A DNA stretch of 64,000 nt, taken from NCBI GenBank assembly GCA_903813345.2, contig CAIIXF020000006.1, forward strand, positions 35,316,436-35,380,435, read 5' to 3'. Shown in pieces: positions 31,502 through 43,485 of this stretch. Source of the stretch: Owenia fusiformis (lineage: Eukaryota; Annelida; Polychaeta; Sabellida; Oweniidae). Every line of letters begins with the position of its first letter. Within the stretch, counting starts at the first letter, position 1. The notes beneath the pieces are model-generated. The model saw only the letters and a program-made list of their open reading frames with translations. It was not told the DNA's origin and ran no database searches. The translations under genes were made by a program, and so were the position numbers.

Positions 31502-32367
31502 TTAACAACAGTCAGGCCCTGTAGTGTTCACTGAAGATCTCTCTTTACAATAGAGGACTGTTCTGAAACCATCTCTAAAATCTTTAGATCTCACTGGGTA
31601 AACAATAAAATTCATGCCTGAATTCATAACAGCAATGTGGTAGAATACCATATAAAGAATAAACATATTTTGTTTCTGATTTGTGCTAAAGAAGTTCATC
31701 TCGTAACCAGAAGCAAGAACGACAAATGGTGCCCAGCATATGACAAACAGTCCAATGACTAAAACTGCCGTTTTGATTAATTGTATATTCTTTTGTAAAT
31801 TTGTTGAATCATTGCTATTATGTTTGTCCAGTTGTTTCTTAACTGTCCATAGAATCCTGATATATAGCACTACTACTAATATTACAATTACTAGAAATAA
31901 AGGCAGATATGTATATCCCATGATTCTTGGGTCAATATTACCTTTATCGCCAACACAAATGTTATGTTGTGATGTACTGGTATTGTACAATATAGAATCC
32001 ATTGTGGAAATAGCTATATATAGTGTTGTCCCTATCCATAAGCCTGCCACCAAATATTGCATACGCCGTTTTGTCATAATACTCGGATATTTAAGTGGAT
32101 AAAATATTGCCATGTATCGGTCAATTGTGATGACAAGCAGGAATAAAAGTGACACCAGTGTCGGTAGAACTAGTAATATTTGAGATGTGATGCAGATAAT
32201 GATGCTTTTTTCTCCAATTTCTGGTAATACAAAACTAGAAAGCATCATCATATAGACAAGTGATGCACCAACGCATAGATCAGCTATAGCGAGTTGAATC
32301 ACAAAGAAGTTAGCTACTGTTTGTAGACGTTCATATTTCCAATACGCTGCAATTACGAGTGAATTAC
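31502..32367 (-). CDS. GPCR 1, exon 2: rhodopsin-family receptor
   Basis: Plasma-membrane seven-helix receptor; ligand unknown. Joined with exon 1 (33223-33100) it gives 329 aa. Acceptor CTCTTTTCAG|GT, phase 1, splitting the Gly of the TM1 'GN' motif. Seen: N1.50 (GNS), LAIADL (D2.50), Cys at the TM3 start with an ECL2 Cys (CVGDKG), IDRYMAI (DRY), YPLKYPSIMT loop, FVICWAPFV (CWxP) and MNFIVYP, which stands where NPxxY is expected (Pro replaced by Phe). The tail has the palmitoylation-like CKERS. The DRY..PLKY loop and tail recall the adenosine/melanocortin/amine side of class A, but I cannot go further. No stops or frameshifts. Confidence 0.92.
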
Positions 32368-32762
32368 CTGAAAAGAGGATGTAAATATTTGGTATGAATT
32401 GATACTCCTGAGGTCACATTAGTTCAAGGTCAATCAATGGAATAGACCAAAAATTGTTGAACCCAGCAAGAAAAAGAAAACATTTAGTATACACAAGTCA
32501 TAAGGAAAACTAACCCCAACTATCCCAAGCCATAATTCAATGTGAAAACAAAACAATGTCAAGAATCAAAATGCAATATTTGGTAGGCTCAAAATCCCTT
32601 AGGTCAAGAATACTGAAGGCCTAAATCACAATTAAAAGTCAAATTTTGCTTTAAATGAAGGCATTAAAGTTACAAACATGGAAACTAATGTCAATCGCAT
32701 AGCAGATACATTGCAAATATTCAATATTATTTAGACTGTATTATACTTTAATAATACTATAA

Positions 32763-33010
32763 GTTATTGAATGATTTGAAGTGCAATACAGGATATATTC
32801 TGCTCGAGAAATTCCGTATTGGAACGAGACGAAGTCGAGTGCCAATACAGAATATCGAGACAGAATATATCCTGTATTGCACTTCAAATCATTCAATAAC
32901 GTTTTTATCGTGTGATCCTCTGTATTGCTACTGAGATTGTCCCCTCCGTACCAATATTTTCTGTATTACGACGGAGATGATCAACGGGGACAATCTCAGT
33001 AGCAATACAG
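32763..33010. repeat. Double hairpin element in the GPCR 1 intron
   Basis: Two adjacent palindromes. Arms 32763-32802 and 32861-32900 are perfect 40-nt reverse complements (starting GTTATTGAATGATTTGAAG). Arms 32920-32944 and 32986-33010 are perfect 25-nt ones (CTGTATTGCTACTGAGATTG). The perfect pairing implies recent origin or maintenance by conversion. Likely a foldback MITE. Confidence 0.85.
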
Positions 33011-33099
33011 ATTGGTACAGCACAATAACTGACCAATCAGAGGGCTTCATTTTACAGATAACACGATAAACAAATTTTGATTAATGTAGAAATGTTTAC

Positions 33100-33223
33100 C
33101 TATTGATATCCATAACACCATTAAGATTTCAATAATTAATACAGCTTCATTTGTATATCCTTCATACATGTCCTCATACGTGTATCTAAATGTCTCATTT
33201 GCTGCAAAGCTGGAATTCTCCAT
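33100..33223 (-). CDS. GPCR 1, exon 1
   Basis: 124 nt; ATG at 33223 starts MENSSFAANETFRYTYEDMY and runs into the first half of TM1 (VLIIEILMVLWISI). Donor ATAG|GTAAAC, phase 1. Two N-glycosylation sequons (NSS, NET). The same exon organisation occurs in all four paralogs. Confidence 0.88.
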
Positions 33224-35026
33224 GTCTTTATTTGATTTTGTTTCAAGTGATTTTTGGTTAAAGTCCCTAATGTTGTTGTTAAGTTTCTATAGGGCAGGAC
33301 TCTCCTCACATGCTCCTACAATATTTCTATGGGCTTCCTAAATCCTCCATCAAAAACCATAAAAATGCTTAAACTATTACACAAAAAATCTTAAAATGTT
33401 CTCTTTGAAATTCCAAATATTTGTATATTTTATATATTGTTACTCATTTTTGGAGAAATCTGTTATTTCTTGTATACTATCTGACTCCAATTAGTTTCTG
33501 CTGCCAAATGTCCTATATATTCCATTGTAAGCTGTGGTTATGAAATGCAAATATATGCAAAGGGAATGACTAATAGGGGTTAATTATCCCACCAAACAAA
33601 GTTTGAGGGGGATATAGAGAAGCCATCCATCTGTCTGTCCTTCTATTCATTTGTTCGCCCATTCGTGTATCTGGGCGATAACTTAACCAAGCTGAATTTT
33701 AAAATGGCCACTGTTTTTTTTGCAAAAAAACATTATTTTTTGTAACTCAAATATAAGTGGATAGATTTTGATCAAATTTTATATACGGGTACCTAGAGAC
33801 AAAGGAGCTCTGTTCAAGAAGAAATTTTCAAAATAGCTCATGTACATCAAAACATGTTTTGTTTGTTGGGATCTGCTACTCTGTGGAGTTGCTGTTTTCT
33901 AGTGTTTTTTCTATAAAATACACTTATTATTTGCAATTTTACTGCAGTAGGAAAAAGTGCAAAACTAAACGCACTAAACACAAAATACAGTAAAGTATCA
34001 CATTTTGATAAAAGGATGTGTCCTTTTGGTCCCTCAGTCTTTATGTGAAATATGGTTTTTATTTCTGTCCTAGTTATATTTGATAAGTATATTTACTTTT
34101 TCACGAGTTTTGATGCATGCATAATTAACCCCCTGCTGAGAGTCAGAATAAGCATCTTAACAACAACAAAAATAGTCATTATCTTAGAAAAAACACCAAT
34201 GGCAACATGTGTGACATACAAAGAAGAAATAACTTAAAACCCATGAAGAAGGAAAAAGAAAATCATATTTTTGAAATATAATTAAGGATTAAATATTTTT
34301 CAATTTTTGAATATCCCGCCAGTTTAATTTGAAGGGGAAAAACAAGATGGCTGCCATTTGATGTAAGAAATTTCAGAAAAAAAGTTTTCACAATGAGCAC
34401 AGTTTTCCAGTTCAGGTTTTTTGACTGATTCTGACTCTTCATCACCACGGTCATGTATAGAGATTATAAAATTGAAACCAAAATGTTGTGCTCAGCATGA
34501 ATTTGACTGAAATATGTGTACTTCACTAACACAATTGAAGTGCCAAAACTGGATGCTCAGTAACTTTGAGTGATCAAATATTATCCCTTGATTACAGATA
34601 AACACCAATTCACTTATCCAGAAATACCATTCAATGTCTATAAAAAGAAAGTAAGCAATGTTTTAGAGGATATGTTTCAAACTTTTTGTATAAACAATTC
34701 ATTTAATATTTGCCATTGATTTTTTTACAATTCTAGCAAAGTGATATGCATTGTCTTTGATGCCAATATTCTTCATAATTGTGATACAAATTGATATTTC
34801 TGTAATCTCAGAAGAAGGATAAGATATTGAAGTTAAATAATATGTGTGATTTAGTTGGTTTTTCAGACATTACAATTTTCAATATTTTTTAAGTCGATAC
34901 CCAGACTCATTCCCAGACTCATCCTTTGGTTAGACTACAATATAAGCCAAACTGGTTAAAACTTTATATGGGGCCTTTAATAATTGTATCTCAAGAAAAC
35001 ACCTTTCATATTGACATACTGAACAC
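33224..35026. other. Spacer between GPCR 1 and GPCR 2
   Basis: Contains a GTCCGTCC-class dispersed repeat ('tatcccaccaaacaaagttt', about 33585-33900, ending near 'ctactctgtggagttgc', which recurs at 38956). The rest is AT-rich with no gene recognised. The 3' flank near 34990 resembles that of the other GPCRs ('aaaacacctttca'). Confidence 0.45.
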
Positions 35027-35886
35027 TTAGGCAGTCTCTGCAGTGTTCACTGTAGATCTCTCTTTACAACAGAGTACAGTTTTTAGACCATCTCTAAAAT
35101 CTTTAGATCTCACTGGATAAACAATAAAATTCATGCCTGAATTCATCACAGCGATGTGGTAGAATACCATATAAAGAATAAACATATTTTGTTTCTGATG
35201 TGCGCTAAAGAAGTTCATCGCGTAACCAGAAGCAAGTATGATATATGGTGCCCAGCATATGATGAATAGTCCAACGACTAAAATTGCCGTTTTGATTAAT
35301 TTTATATTCTTTTGTAAGTTTGTCAAATCGTTGCTATTATGTTGGTCTAGTTGTTTTCTAACTGTCCATAGTATTCGGACATAAAGCGCTACTATGATAA
35401 TTACAACAACGAGAAATAAAGGCAGATATGTATATCCCATGATTCTTGGGTCAATATCACCTTTATCCCCAATGCAAATGTTATTCTGCAATACACTGGT
35501 ATTGTACAATATGGAATCGGTTATGGAAATACCTATATATAACATTGTCCCTATCCATAAGCCTCCTGTCAAAGCTCGCATACGCCGTCTTGTCATAATA
35601 CTTGGGTATTTTAGGGGATAAATTATTGCCACGTATCGGTCAATTGTGATTACAAGCAAGAACAATAGTGACATCAGTGTTGGTAAAGTTAACAATGATT
35701 GAGATAAGATGCAGAGGAGAATGCTGTTTGCAGAAAATTCTAACGACACAAAACTACTAAGCGCTATCAGGTACACCATCGATACACCAACACATAGATC
35801 CGCTATGGCGAGTTGAATCACAAAGAAGTTGGGAACTGTTTGGAGACGTTCATATTTCCAATATGCTGCTATCACGAGTGAATTAC
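35027..35886 (-). CDS. GPCR 2, exon 2: rhodopsin-family receptor
   Basis: With exon 1 (36902-36785) it gives 325 aa. Same architecture as GPCR 1: NSLVIAAYWKYERLQ (TM1), LAIADLCVG, TIDRYVAIIYPLKYPSIMT, WIGT in TM4, CIGDKGDIDPRIMGYTYLP (ECL2 into TM5), IICWAPYI and MNFIVYPVRSKDFRDG. Acceptor CTTTTCAG|GT. Frame intact. Ligand unknown. Confidence 0.92.
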
Positions 35887-36226
35887 CTGAAAAGAGGGTG
35901 TAAACATTTGGTATGTATCAAAATTTTGAGGTCACATAAGTTCAAGGTCGTATTTCTTTTCAAGGTAACCTGAAAGGTCAGATACTAAATTAGACATAAG
36001 TGAGTCATAATCCTTACACTCCCTGATCTTGTATTTAAGGCACATTGCACTTTAGAGACAATAAAATGGTTAAAAAATATTTTTTCTGTGAATCACACTT
36101 GTGACTTCCTGATACTCTAGATTACTAGAGGCCAAAGTCACAATTGAACATCAATTTGGTATTTAGGCAAAGTCACTAACATAAATACTTCCATATTTTT
36201 ACAATATTTAAATAATGTTTGAATAT

Positions 36227-36747
36227 CACACCGGAATAGCCTGACTACGGTAAAGTCAGATACCGTTGTCACAAATGGCGGACATAACCGTCGCATCAAC
36301 TGTTTAATCACTTGATCCTCATTTCATGGGATGTTATCGTTGCTAATTCTGTGCATGCATTAAGCTCTTGTGATAATGTATCATATGAAATCCCATTTTC
36401 GATCAAATTAGGTCGTGAATCGCCACAATATAGCGTCTTCGATATCGTCAATGACAACGGAATCTGATTTTGAGTAATTTAGAAAGACAAAGGCATATGG
36501 TAATTACAGTGTCCGTTGTCCCGTATCTCATTTTGATCGGTTAAATTAAAGACTTTATTTCGATGGTAGAACATTATTAACTGTACAATGAGTATTAAGA
36601 CACTTTGATTGATTGTTGTTCCAAAGGAATTTAGTCTAGGTGCCCTATTAAACATACAGTTTATGCAAATCTAATTGAAGCGACGGTTATGTCCGCCATT
36701 TGTGACAACGGTATCTGACTTTACCATGTTCAGGCTATTCCGGTGTG
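36227..36747. mobile_element. MITE in the GPCR 2 intron
   Basis: 521 bp with TIRs over 60 nt long: CACACCGGAATAGCCTGA and its complement TCAGGCTATTCCGGTGTG, extending through 'gtcagataccgttgtcac' and 'aaatggcggacataaccgtc'. Flanked by AATAT (36222-36226 and 36748-36752). Both TIRs contain an ATGGCGG (YY1-like) site. No transposase. Confidence 0.88.
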
Positions 36748-36784
36748 AATATGACAAAATGATGAATGTTGATAAAATGAATAC

Positions 36785-36902
36785 CTGTGGATATCCATAA
36801 CACCGTTAAGATATTGATAATTAATACAGCTTTATTTGTATATGCAGCAAACATCGCATCATAGCGAAATGACTCATTTGCTGCAAAGCTAGAATTCTCC
36901 AT
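36785..36902 (-). CDS. GPCR 2, exon 1
   Basis: 118 nt; MENSSFAANESFRYDAMF and the TM1 start; donor ACAG|GTATTC. Its first 17 or so bases are part of a 120-bp unit that is tandemly triplicated upstream, so the start codon exists in three copies. Confidence 0.88.
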
Positions 36903-37240
36903 GTTTTTATTGTGTTTTCTAATTGAGTAATTTTTGGTTTAAGTTCCAAAGGCTGATTTTGTCTTTATTATTATGAATTAACATGAATCCATTGATGACA
37001 CATTGAAGCTAGAATTCTCCATGTTTTTATTGTGTTTTCTAATTGAGTAATTTTTGGTTTAAGTTCCAAAGGCTGATTTTGTCTTTATTATTATGAATTA
37101 ACATGAATCCATTGATGACACATTGAAGCTAGAATTCTCCATGTTTTTATTGTGTTTTCTAATTGAGTAATTTTTGGTTTAAGTTCCAAAGGCTGATTTT
37201 GTCTTTATTATTATGAATTAACATGAATCCATTGATGACA
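36886..37240 (-). repeat. Triplicated 120-bp unit carrying the GPCR 2 start codon
   Basis: Copies at 36886-37005, 37006-37125 and 37126-37240 (last one partial) appear identical. In sense orientation each ends with ATGGAGAATTCTAGCTT. Only the gene-proximal copy continues into exon 1. The two upstream copies read MENSSFNVSSMDSC then stop, so they would form upstream ORFs if transcription starts beyond them. Confidence 0.93.
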
Positions 37241-37931
37241 GGCCTCTCGTGTTTAATAGTTCTCTTAGATACTGTAGTTCAGCAAAACTTTATATGTATA
37301 TTTTTCTTCATCCTTAAATAATGAGTGTCAGATCACTTTTCTGTTTATTTCCCAATTTTCTGATATATATTTTTTGTTCATGTATTATTCAATTATTGTA
37401 ATTGCTTATATGTTTTTTGTTTGTTTGCTTTATTCTATTTTAAGTCTACTTTTATGTTAATTTTTTATATTCGTGTCCATGTTTTATTCAGTCAATTGCT
37501 TCTGTTTTTTGTTTGCTTTATTCTAATTTCAAGTTCACTCAACTCGATTAAGTTTACACAGAGAATTCTGTTATCAATACCTTATTCACTTCAGTTTCTG
37601 CAGCCGTATTCCCTTTACATTCCATTATGATCTTTAATACTTGTACTTGATATGTTATGCTCATACATAGAAAGATGACTATCCCACAAAAACATATTCC
37701 AGGAATAAAGTAAAGCCCTTCATCTATCAGTTCACTTGTCTGTCATCAAAAAATATCTCTTTTGATAACCTATATTTATTAGATAACAAATATTGAATCA
37801 ACATTTAAAATACACCAGAACATCCAAAATGACCATGATTATAAGATCTTCTCAAAGTATGGCTTTATTACATTCTAACCAAAGGTAAAGTGTAAATCAC
37901 AAATACATTAGTATCTTGTTGCTGTGAGTCT
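37241..37931. other. T-rich spacer upstream of GPCR 2
   Basis: Holds no recognisable gene; short T-rich blocks such as 'ttttttgtttgctttattcta' recur twice (near 37420 and 37510). Confidence 0.4.
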
Positions 37932-38538
37932 ACAGTGCTGATATATAATAATAATAATAAAGGGTGCGTTTTCAAACTAAACAGAGTGCTCCTACGAAGA
38001 TGAATTTGCCTACCTACCCCTGAGACTCTTATCTGATAGATTATGCACATAGAAACAAAAGTTTTGCTATTATCAGGTAAAAGGTTCTCTTGAAATTTCA
38101 AAGTGATTTTACCTGTCAATTCTGTCCATGGTCCACCATTTTTGCGGAAGTTACACTGAAACGCAAACTCCATGAAACGAAACAAAATCACTGGAAAAAA
38201 ACATGGCACACATTGCGCGCATGTCCAGCAAAGTTTAAACCAATCAGATTATATGATCATTTTGTGCACATGAATTATTTGCTTCTGAGCACTTACAAGC
38301 TTACCACAATAAACAAACCTGGCAGAGACTACCCTTAGCCTACTTCATTTTGGCTCAAACTCGTGACAAATGCATTATGCATACGCTGGTGTGAAGCCTT
38401 GGAGACACTCATTTTGGTAAATATTATTTATGGTGTATACTTTTCTGCAGTTTGTGGGAGTTTGGGATATTAAATGTTAAAATTCAAGAAAATATGCCAA
38501 TTAAACGACTGATCAATTAATATATACCAGCACTGTAG
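37932..38538. mobile_element. MITE family B, copy 2 (reverse orientation)
   Basis: About 607 bp from CAGTGCTGATATATAATA to TATATACCAGCACTG, flanked by TA. Reverse-complementary to 5386-5994 along its length, including the ATGCGCGCAAT/CATGCGCA region and the short RFMEFAFQCNFRKNG frame. Confidence 0.8.
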
Positions 38539-39624
38539 CTAATTGTTATGGATGTTTCCTCTGGTGTGTTTGAGTGTAAACACCTATTCCTTCGAGTCAG
38601 ATAGGCTGATAAAACATCCTTTTGGGGGTTGTCAAGTTGGCCAAGCAGTCTAGAAGGCTGCATGAATAAGCCATGCAAGGCACCATGCGGTGATGTAACC
38701 TTGTTCCAAAGAAAATTACCTTTTCCATATGATGGATGTCATTTGTGGATTACCTACACTTTTTATTTTTTATTTATTTTATTTATTTATTTTTATGCTT
38801 GAAGTTAAATAATGCTAGGAATGAAAGCTGTGAAAATGGCGCTTGAATACCAAACTCTATAATAAGCAACTTAGAAAAAATCTCAGATAGCTATTTTCAC
38901 TACCAGAAAAGTTCAGTTCGAACCCTGCTCTTGAAATACATTTTCTGTTCTTTGGGATTAGCTACTCTGTGGAGTTGCCAGTTTCTGGAAACAAATTCCA
39001 TCGGCTTAAACACTTTAATTTGACTTGATTATTGATGAAGATACCATTAATATGCCATCAGATTGTTATTGTTTTCAGGGAACTCATCTAGTTTCCTAGC
39101 AACAAAGTGGAAGTCAAACAATTGTAAATACTTAAAAGGTATTCCCATTACATGTACAATAGTTTTACCACCAGAATTATTTGTCATGTTAATGCCTTGT
39201 TTATTATTAATATGTTTTAAAATCACTACATACAATTTCACATTTATTAACATGCATGTTGAATTCACTAATACATTGATTCAGTAACACCTAATTCAAA
39301 ACTTTTGTATCTTAAATATCTGAAACAGAAGTTAAAAAACACTAATGTTATAAAGACAATATGTTTTTCTACAAGAAATATTTTTATATTTTTTTAATGA
39401 ACAACAAAATGCACACAAAATTATAATTAATTTGGCTATTGCATGCATGGAGTGATTTATTTTGTCCAAGATGAAGAATTATTTCAAGTTAAAAAATAAT
39501 TTGTGCAGAATTTTTGCAGCGCAGCGGAGACCTTTTTAATACATCATTGGAAACCACTGATTTTAATCTGAAGCTGTTAATAATTATATCCTGAAAACAC
39601 CTTTCATTTTGACATATTGAACAC
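38539..39624. other. Spacer between GPCR 2 and GPCR 3
   Basis: AT-rich, with a TTTAT-rich run at about 38758-38800; no gene recognised. 39063-39290 resembles 42050-42300 and 46770-46960 ('ctagcaacaaagtgg', 'tacttaaaaggta'), so pieces of this flank were copied with the duplicated genes. Confidence 0.45.
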
Positions 39625-40508
39625 TTAGCCAGTCCCTGTAGTGTTCATTAAAGAAGGTGTTACTCTACACCTCTCTTTACAACAAAGCACAGTTTTCAGA
39701 CCATCTCTAAAATCTTTAGATCTCACTGGATAAACAATAAAATTCATGCCTGAATTCATAACAGCAATGTGGTAGAATACCATATAAGGAATAAACATAT
39801 TTTGCTTCTGGTATTCGCTGAAAAAGTTCAAAGAGTAACCGGAAGCAATTACGATAAATGGTGCCCAGCATATCATGAACAGTCCAACAACTAAAACTGC
39901 TGTTTTGATTAATTTAATATTCTTTTGTAAGTTTGTTGAGGCGTTGCTGTCATGTTGGTCCAGTTGTTTCCTAACAGTCCATAATATCCGGATATATAGC
40001 ATTACTATTATAATTACAATAACGAGAAATAGGGGCAGATATGTGTATCCCATAATTCTTGTATCAATATCACCTTTATCGCCAATGCAAATGTCATTTT
40101 GTAAGGTACTGGTATTATACAAAATAGAATCCACTATGGAAATGGCTATGAATAGCATTGTCCCTATCCATAAGCCTCCTGTCAATGCTCGCATACGCTG
40201 TTTAGTCATAATACTTGGGTATTTTAGGGGATAAAAGATTGCCACGTATCTGTCAATTGTGATAACAAGCAAGAACAACAGTGACATCATTATTGGTAGA
40301 GTTAACAATGATTGAGATAAGATGCAGAGAAGAATGCTTTTTGCAGCATTTTCATGTGACACAGTTACAAAACCACTGGTAAGCACTACCAAGTATACCA
40401 TAGATGCACCAACACATAGATCTGCTATTGCGAGTTGAATCACAAAGAAGTTAGGAACTGTTTGTAGACGTTCATATTTCCAATACGCTGCAATTACGAA
40501 TGAATTAC
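39625..40508 (-). CDS. GPCR 3, exon 2: rhodopsin-family receptor
   Basis: With exon 1 (40918-40801) it gives 333 aa. Motifs as in the paralogs: GNSFVIAAYWKYERLQ, LAIADLCVGASMVY, ITIDRYVAIFYPLKYPSIMT, CIGDKGDIDTRIMGYTYLP, MICWAPFIVIASGY, MNFIVYPVRSKDFRDG, CCKER. A three-residue insertion in the TM2-TM3 region (TSGFVTVSHENAAK) distinguishes it. Acceptor CTCTTTTCAG|GT. Confidence 0.92.
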
Positions 40509-40800
40509 CTGAAAAGAGGATGTAGATAATATATTTCTTATGAATTAATACTTTAAAGGTCACATAAGTTCGCATCTTAGATTTCCGGATCCCATGTTAA
40601 GATTACTTAAGGCCAATGTCATAATTAAAGGGGAATTTCTTATTTAGGTGTTTGTTACTATCAATGAAAGCAAAGTCACAAACATGGGAACTTGTCATCT
40701 TTTAACAAAACCCTGTGTGTATTCTATATTTTCTTTGAACTATATAAAATACTTGAATAATATATAAATATAACAAAACGAATGTTGTAAAAGTGAATAC

Positions 40801-40918
40801 CTATGATTATCCATAATACCATGAAGATTTCAATTATTAATACAGTTTTATTTGCATATCCAACATAATTCTCCTCATAGCGAAATGTCTCATTCACTGT
40901 AAAGCTGGAATTCACCAT
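40801..40918 (-). CDS. GPCR 3, exon 1
   Basis: 118 nt; MVNSSFTVNETFRYEENYVG, then TM1 start; donor ATAG|GTATTC, phase 1. Confidence 0.88.
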
Positions 40919-41244
40919 ATTTTATTCTTTTTTCTGATTGAGCAATTTATGCTGTTTAGTCTTAGGCATTTATTGAATGCAATAAGTGAAATAATTTAAT
41001 TATATCTTATGCTTTATATAACTATCATTATAATGAGTTAATCAAATCCATTGATCACAGGGATCAGATTAAATACTAGTAGTATAATATCCTATAATTT
41101 CAGATTCATTTTCTTCTTCCATATTCTCTTTACATTCTACTGTGATCTTTAATACTTGTTGTCTAGGAATATTCTGAAGCTCTCAATTTATCAGTTAATC
41201 TGTCTGTTCAAACAAAATATAGCTTTTTATATAATCTATATATA

Positions 41245-41900
41245 CAGTAAAACCTGTGTATATTGAATAGAGGTGTCACTTTCGCTCAAAGTCAACCCAA
41301 ACCTTGGATTTGAAGGCTGGGGTCACAAACAAATATTTACCAATTTCAGGTTGGGCCAGTACCCTAAGGACTATCATATCTTATATTGTAAAATGCTTTA
41401 TATTCTTTCAAAACATTTTCAACCTTCTAGCCATTTCCTTTATGCATATAAATTACAGTACAAACAGAAACTTTTGGACAACCCGCTACATTCATGAACA
41501 TTTATAGTTCTTCATGAATGATTATGGGATTATGTGCTTAATTATGCGATTATATGTTAAGTTTCTAATATTTCTCCTTTAATGAAACATAATATGAAGT
41601 AAAACAGGCTTATAATTGTGCCATATATTCATGCAGTAGATTCACTTGATAACATTATGAAACTCATAACATATTTCTGTTTCACCTGAAACATCTCAAG
41701 GCTGAGAATAAATGTGATGCCAAGGTTTAAATGATGACTTGATAGTAACAATTGGCACAGAAAAAGTGGGTTTATGGTTTATATGCAAACAAAATGGCAG
41801 ATCAGAAGGAGAATCAACTGAAGAGGCAAAGAATCATTCTCTCCCAGAAACCTCAAGTCATTTGTGTTGATGTTCACTGTTGATAGGGGTTCACTGTACA
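41245..41900. mobile_element. Pogo/Tigger-like element, truncated copy
   Basis: Left end TA-CAGTAAAACCTGTGTATA; the right end is degraded ('ggggttcactgtaca'). Contains MADQKENQLKRQRIILSQKP, which looks like the start of a Tigger N-terminus. The better-preserved duplicate is at 45934-46479. Confidence 0.6.
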
Positions 41901-42904
41901 AATTTTGGCAGTTTCACTAATTGTATATTCGGACTCATTTATATCATCACTATGTAGACTGACTAAATTAAGTTCTACTTCAGCATCTCTTAAAATAAAT
42001 TTTCTGTTTTTAATAATGAGCTGGAATTTACCATTATAACAACATTTTCCAGCTTCTACACTTAAATTTGGATTGATTATTGATGAAATATCAACAAATT
42101 GTTTTTGTTTTAAACTTGTCTCTCGTATCCTAGCAACAAAGTGGAACCCCAGCAAAAGTAAATACTTAAAAGGTATCCCCATTACAATAATGTTATTTAT
42201 ATTTATTTTGTATATATGATAAAATCATGATGTGCAATTTCACATTCATTTAGATGTTAAATTCACTAATGACTGAATCAATAACTTTTGTAAAACTTTA
42301 GCAATTGTATGGTATTGTATCTGAAATATCTGAAAAACAGAAAAACACTATATTCAATAAGATATGCCCTAGTTACACAAGCACTTTTATCGCTGGAGAT
42401 TGCCCTTTCACAGGATAAACAGTCCAAGTGTAACAGGGTCTGTATCTTCTTATCACTGGTGTAAGTGACCCTGCTAAAAAGACGGATTAATACGGCAGCT
42501 AAAACCTTGCACTGGCGCTAAGTGGTAAATGTAAACACTGCAGGACTACCATAGGTGTGATAATGAGCATGCACACTTTGATCTTGATGTCTTAATGCCT
42601 AGAAATGACTAATGACAGTGGGAAACTGCAAAAATAATCAACAAGTGGTACACCTCTTTTTCCTAATAACTTTTTCAATTCACTGGTCAACATTTAATAT
42701 ATCATTTATTAAATTAACAGTCAGAGTTTAATGTATTAGTTAAAATTGAATAATATAAATTATGTATAGTCAAGTAAAGATAAGATATGTTGTGCAATCT
42801 AATGTCTTTCTGCTCCTTACCCCTGCAGGCCGTCCAACTGTCCCGCAATTTGCATATTTGTCACGCATTTGCTGGAAAAACCTGGGTGTAGTGAGCGCGA
42901 AAAT

Positions 42905-43020
42905 TTTGAGGTGTCCAAGACACAAGGAGCACATGCATCTCGAACCCGCAACCTTGTGGCTACAGCACCTACTCGCTGGCGCTGAAGCCCTCTCGGATAA
43001 CTCGACAACCCCAAAAATGT
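42905..43020 (-). repeat. tRNA-derived SINE head, copy 1
   Basis: On the minus strand: TTATCCGAGAGGGCTTCAGC (box A-like, Leu/Ser tRNA style) and GGTTGCGGGTTCGAGATGC (box B). A related copy lies at 43190-43315. No matching acceptor stem or terminator, so it is not a functional tRNA. Confidence 0.55.
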
Positions 43021-43189
43021 TGTTTTGTTAGTTGATTTGACTATAGGCAGCTGATGCTAACGCTCAAACACACCAAAGGAAGCACAACAGACATTTTCTA
43101 CACACACACACACTGCTCAACTGTCCTTGAGAACCCATAGCGGGTTAATGCCTCTGCAACTGAAAGCTCAGACAGTGATCATAAATGAA

Positions 43190-43315
43190 TAAACACAAGG
43201 AGCACACACGTCTCGAACTCGCAACCTCGTGGCTACGCCACCTACTCGCCTAGTTTGAACGTGCTGGCGCTGCAGCCCTCTCAGCAAACTCAACAACCCC
43301 AAAAAAGTTGTTTAT
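43190..43315 (-). repeat. tRNA-derived SINE head, copy 2
   Basis: Same layout as copy 1 with a short insertion: 'gagagggctgcagcgccagc' and box B-like GAGGTTGCGAGTTCGAGACG on the minus strand. Confidence 0.55.
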
Positions 43316-43485
43316 ATGCAATAAAATTTGAACCAAGGTGCTCAAAATGTTGGCCAGGGTGTTCAGATTTGGGCCAAGGTGTCCAAAATTTGAGGAAAGG
43401 TGTTCAACATTTGTAAGTCACTCATGTTAGGGGTTCCCAAGTTGACAGACCTGCCCCTGACCCTAAATTATTCCAATTTCTTGTT

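Larger units (their letters stand above)
39650..42825. repeat. Segmental duplication, copy A (GPCR 3 and upstream flank)
   Basis: Co-linear with 43525-49493. Homology starts within the last codons of the receptor ('taaagaaggtgttact') and ends at 'gctccttacccctg' (42825 and 49493). Copy B is longer because of later insertions (44509-45238, 46172-46320, about 47270-49360). Confidence 0.85.

Noticed and set aside
39875-40234. Plus-strand frames opposite each GPCR exon 2
   Set aside because: Antisense shadows of the receptor genes, present at the same place in all four paralogs.
42905-43315. tRNA genes
   Set aside because: Box A and B-like sequences but no acceptor stem or terminator; two diverged copies fit a tRNA-derived SINE.
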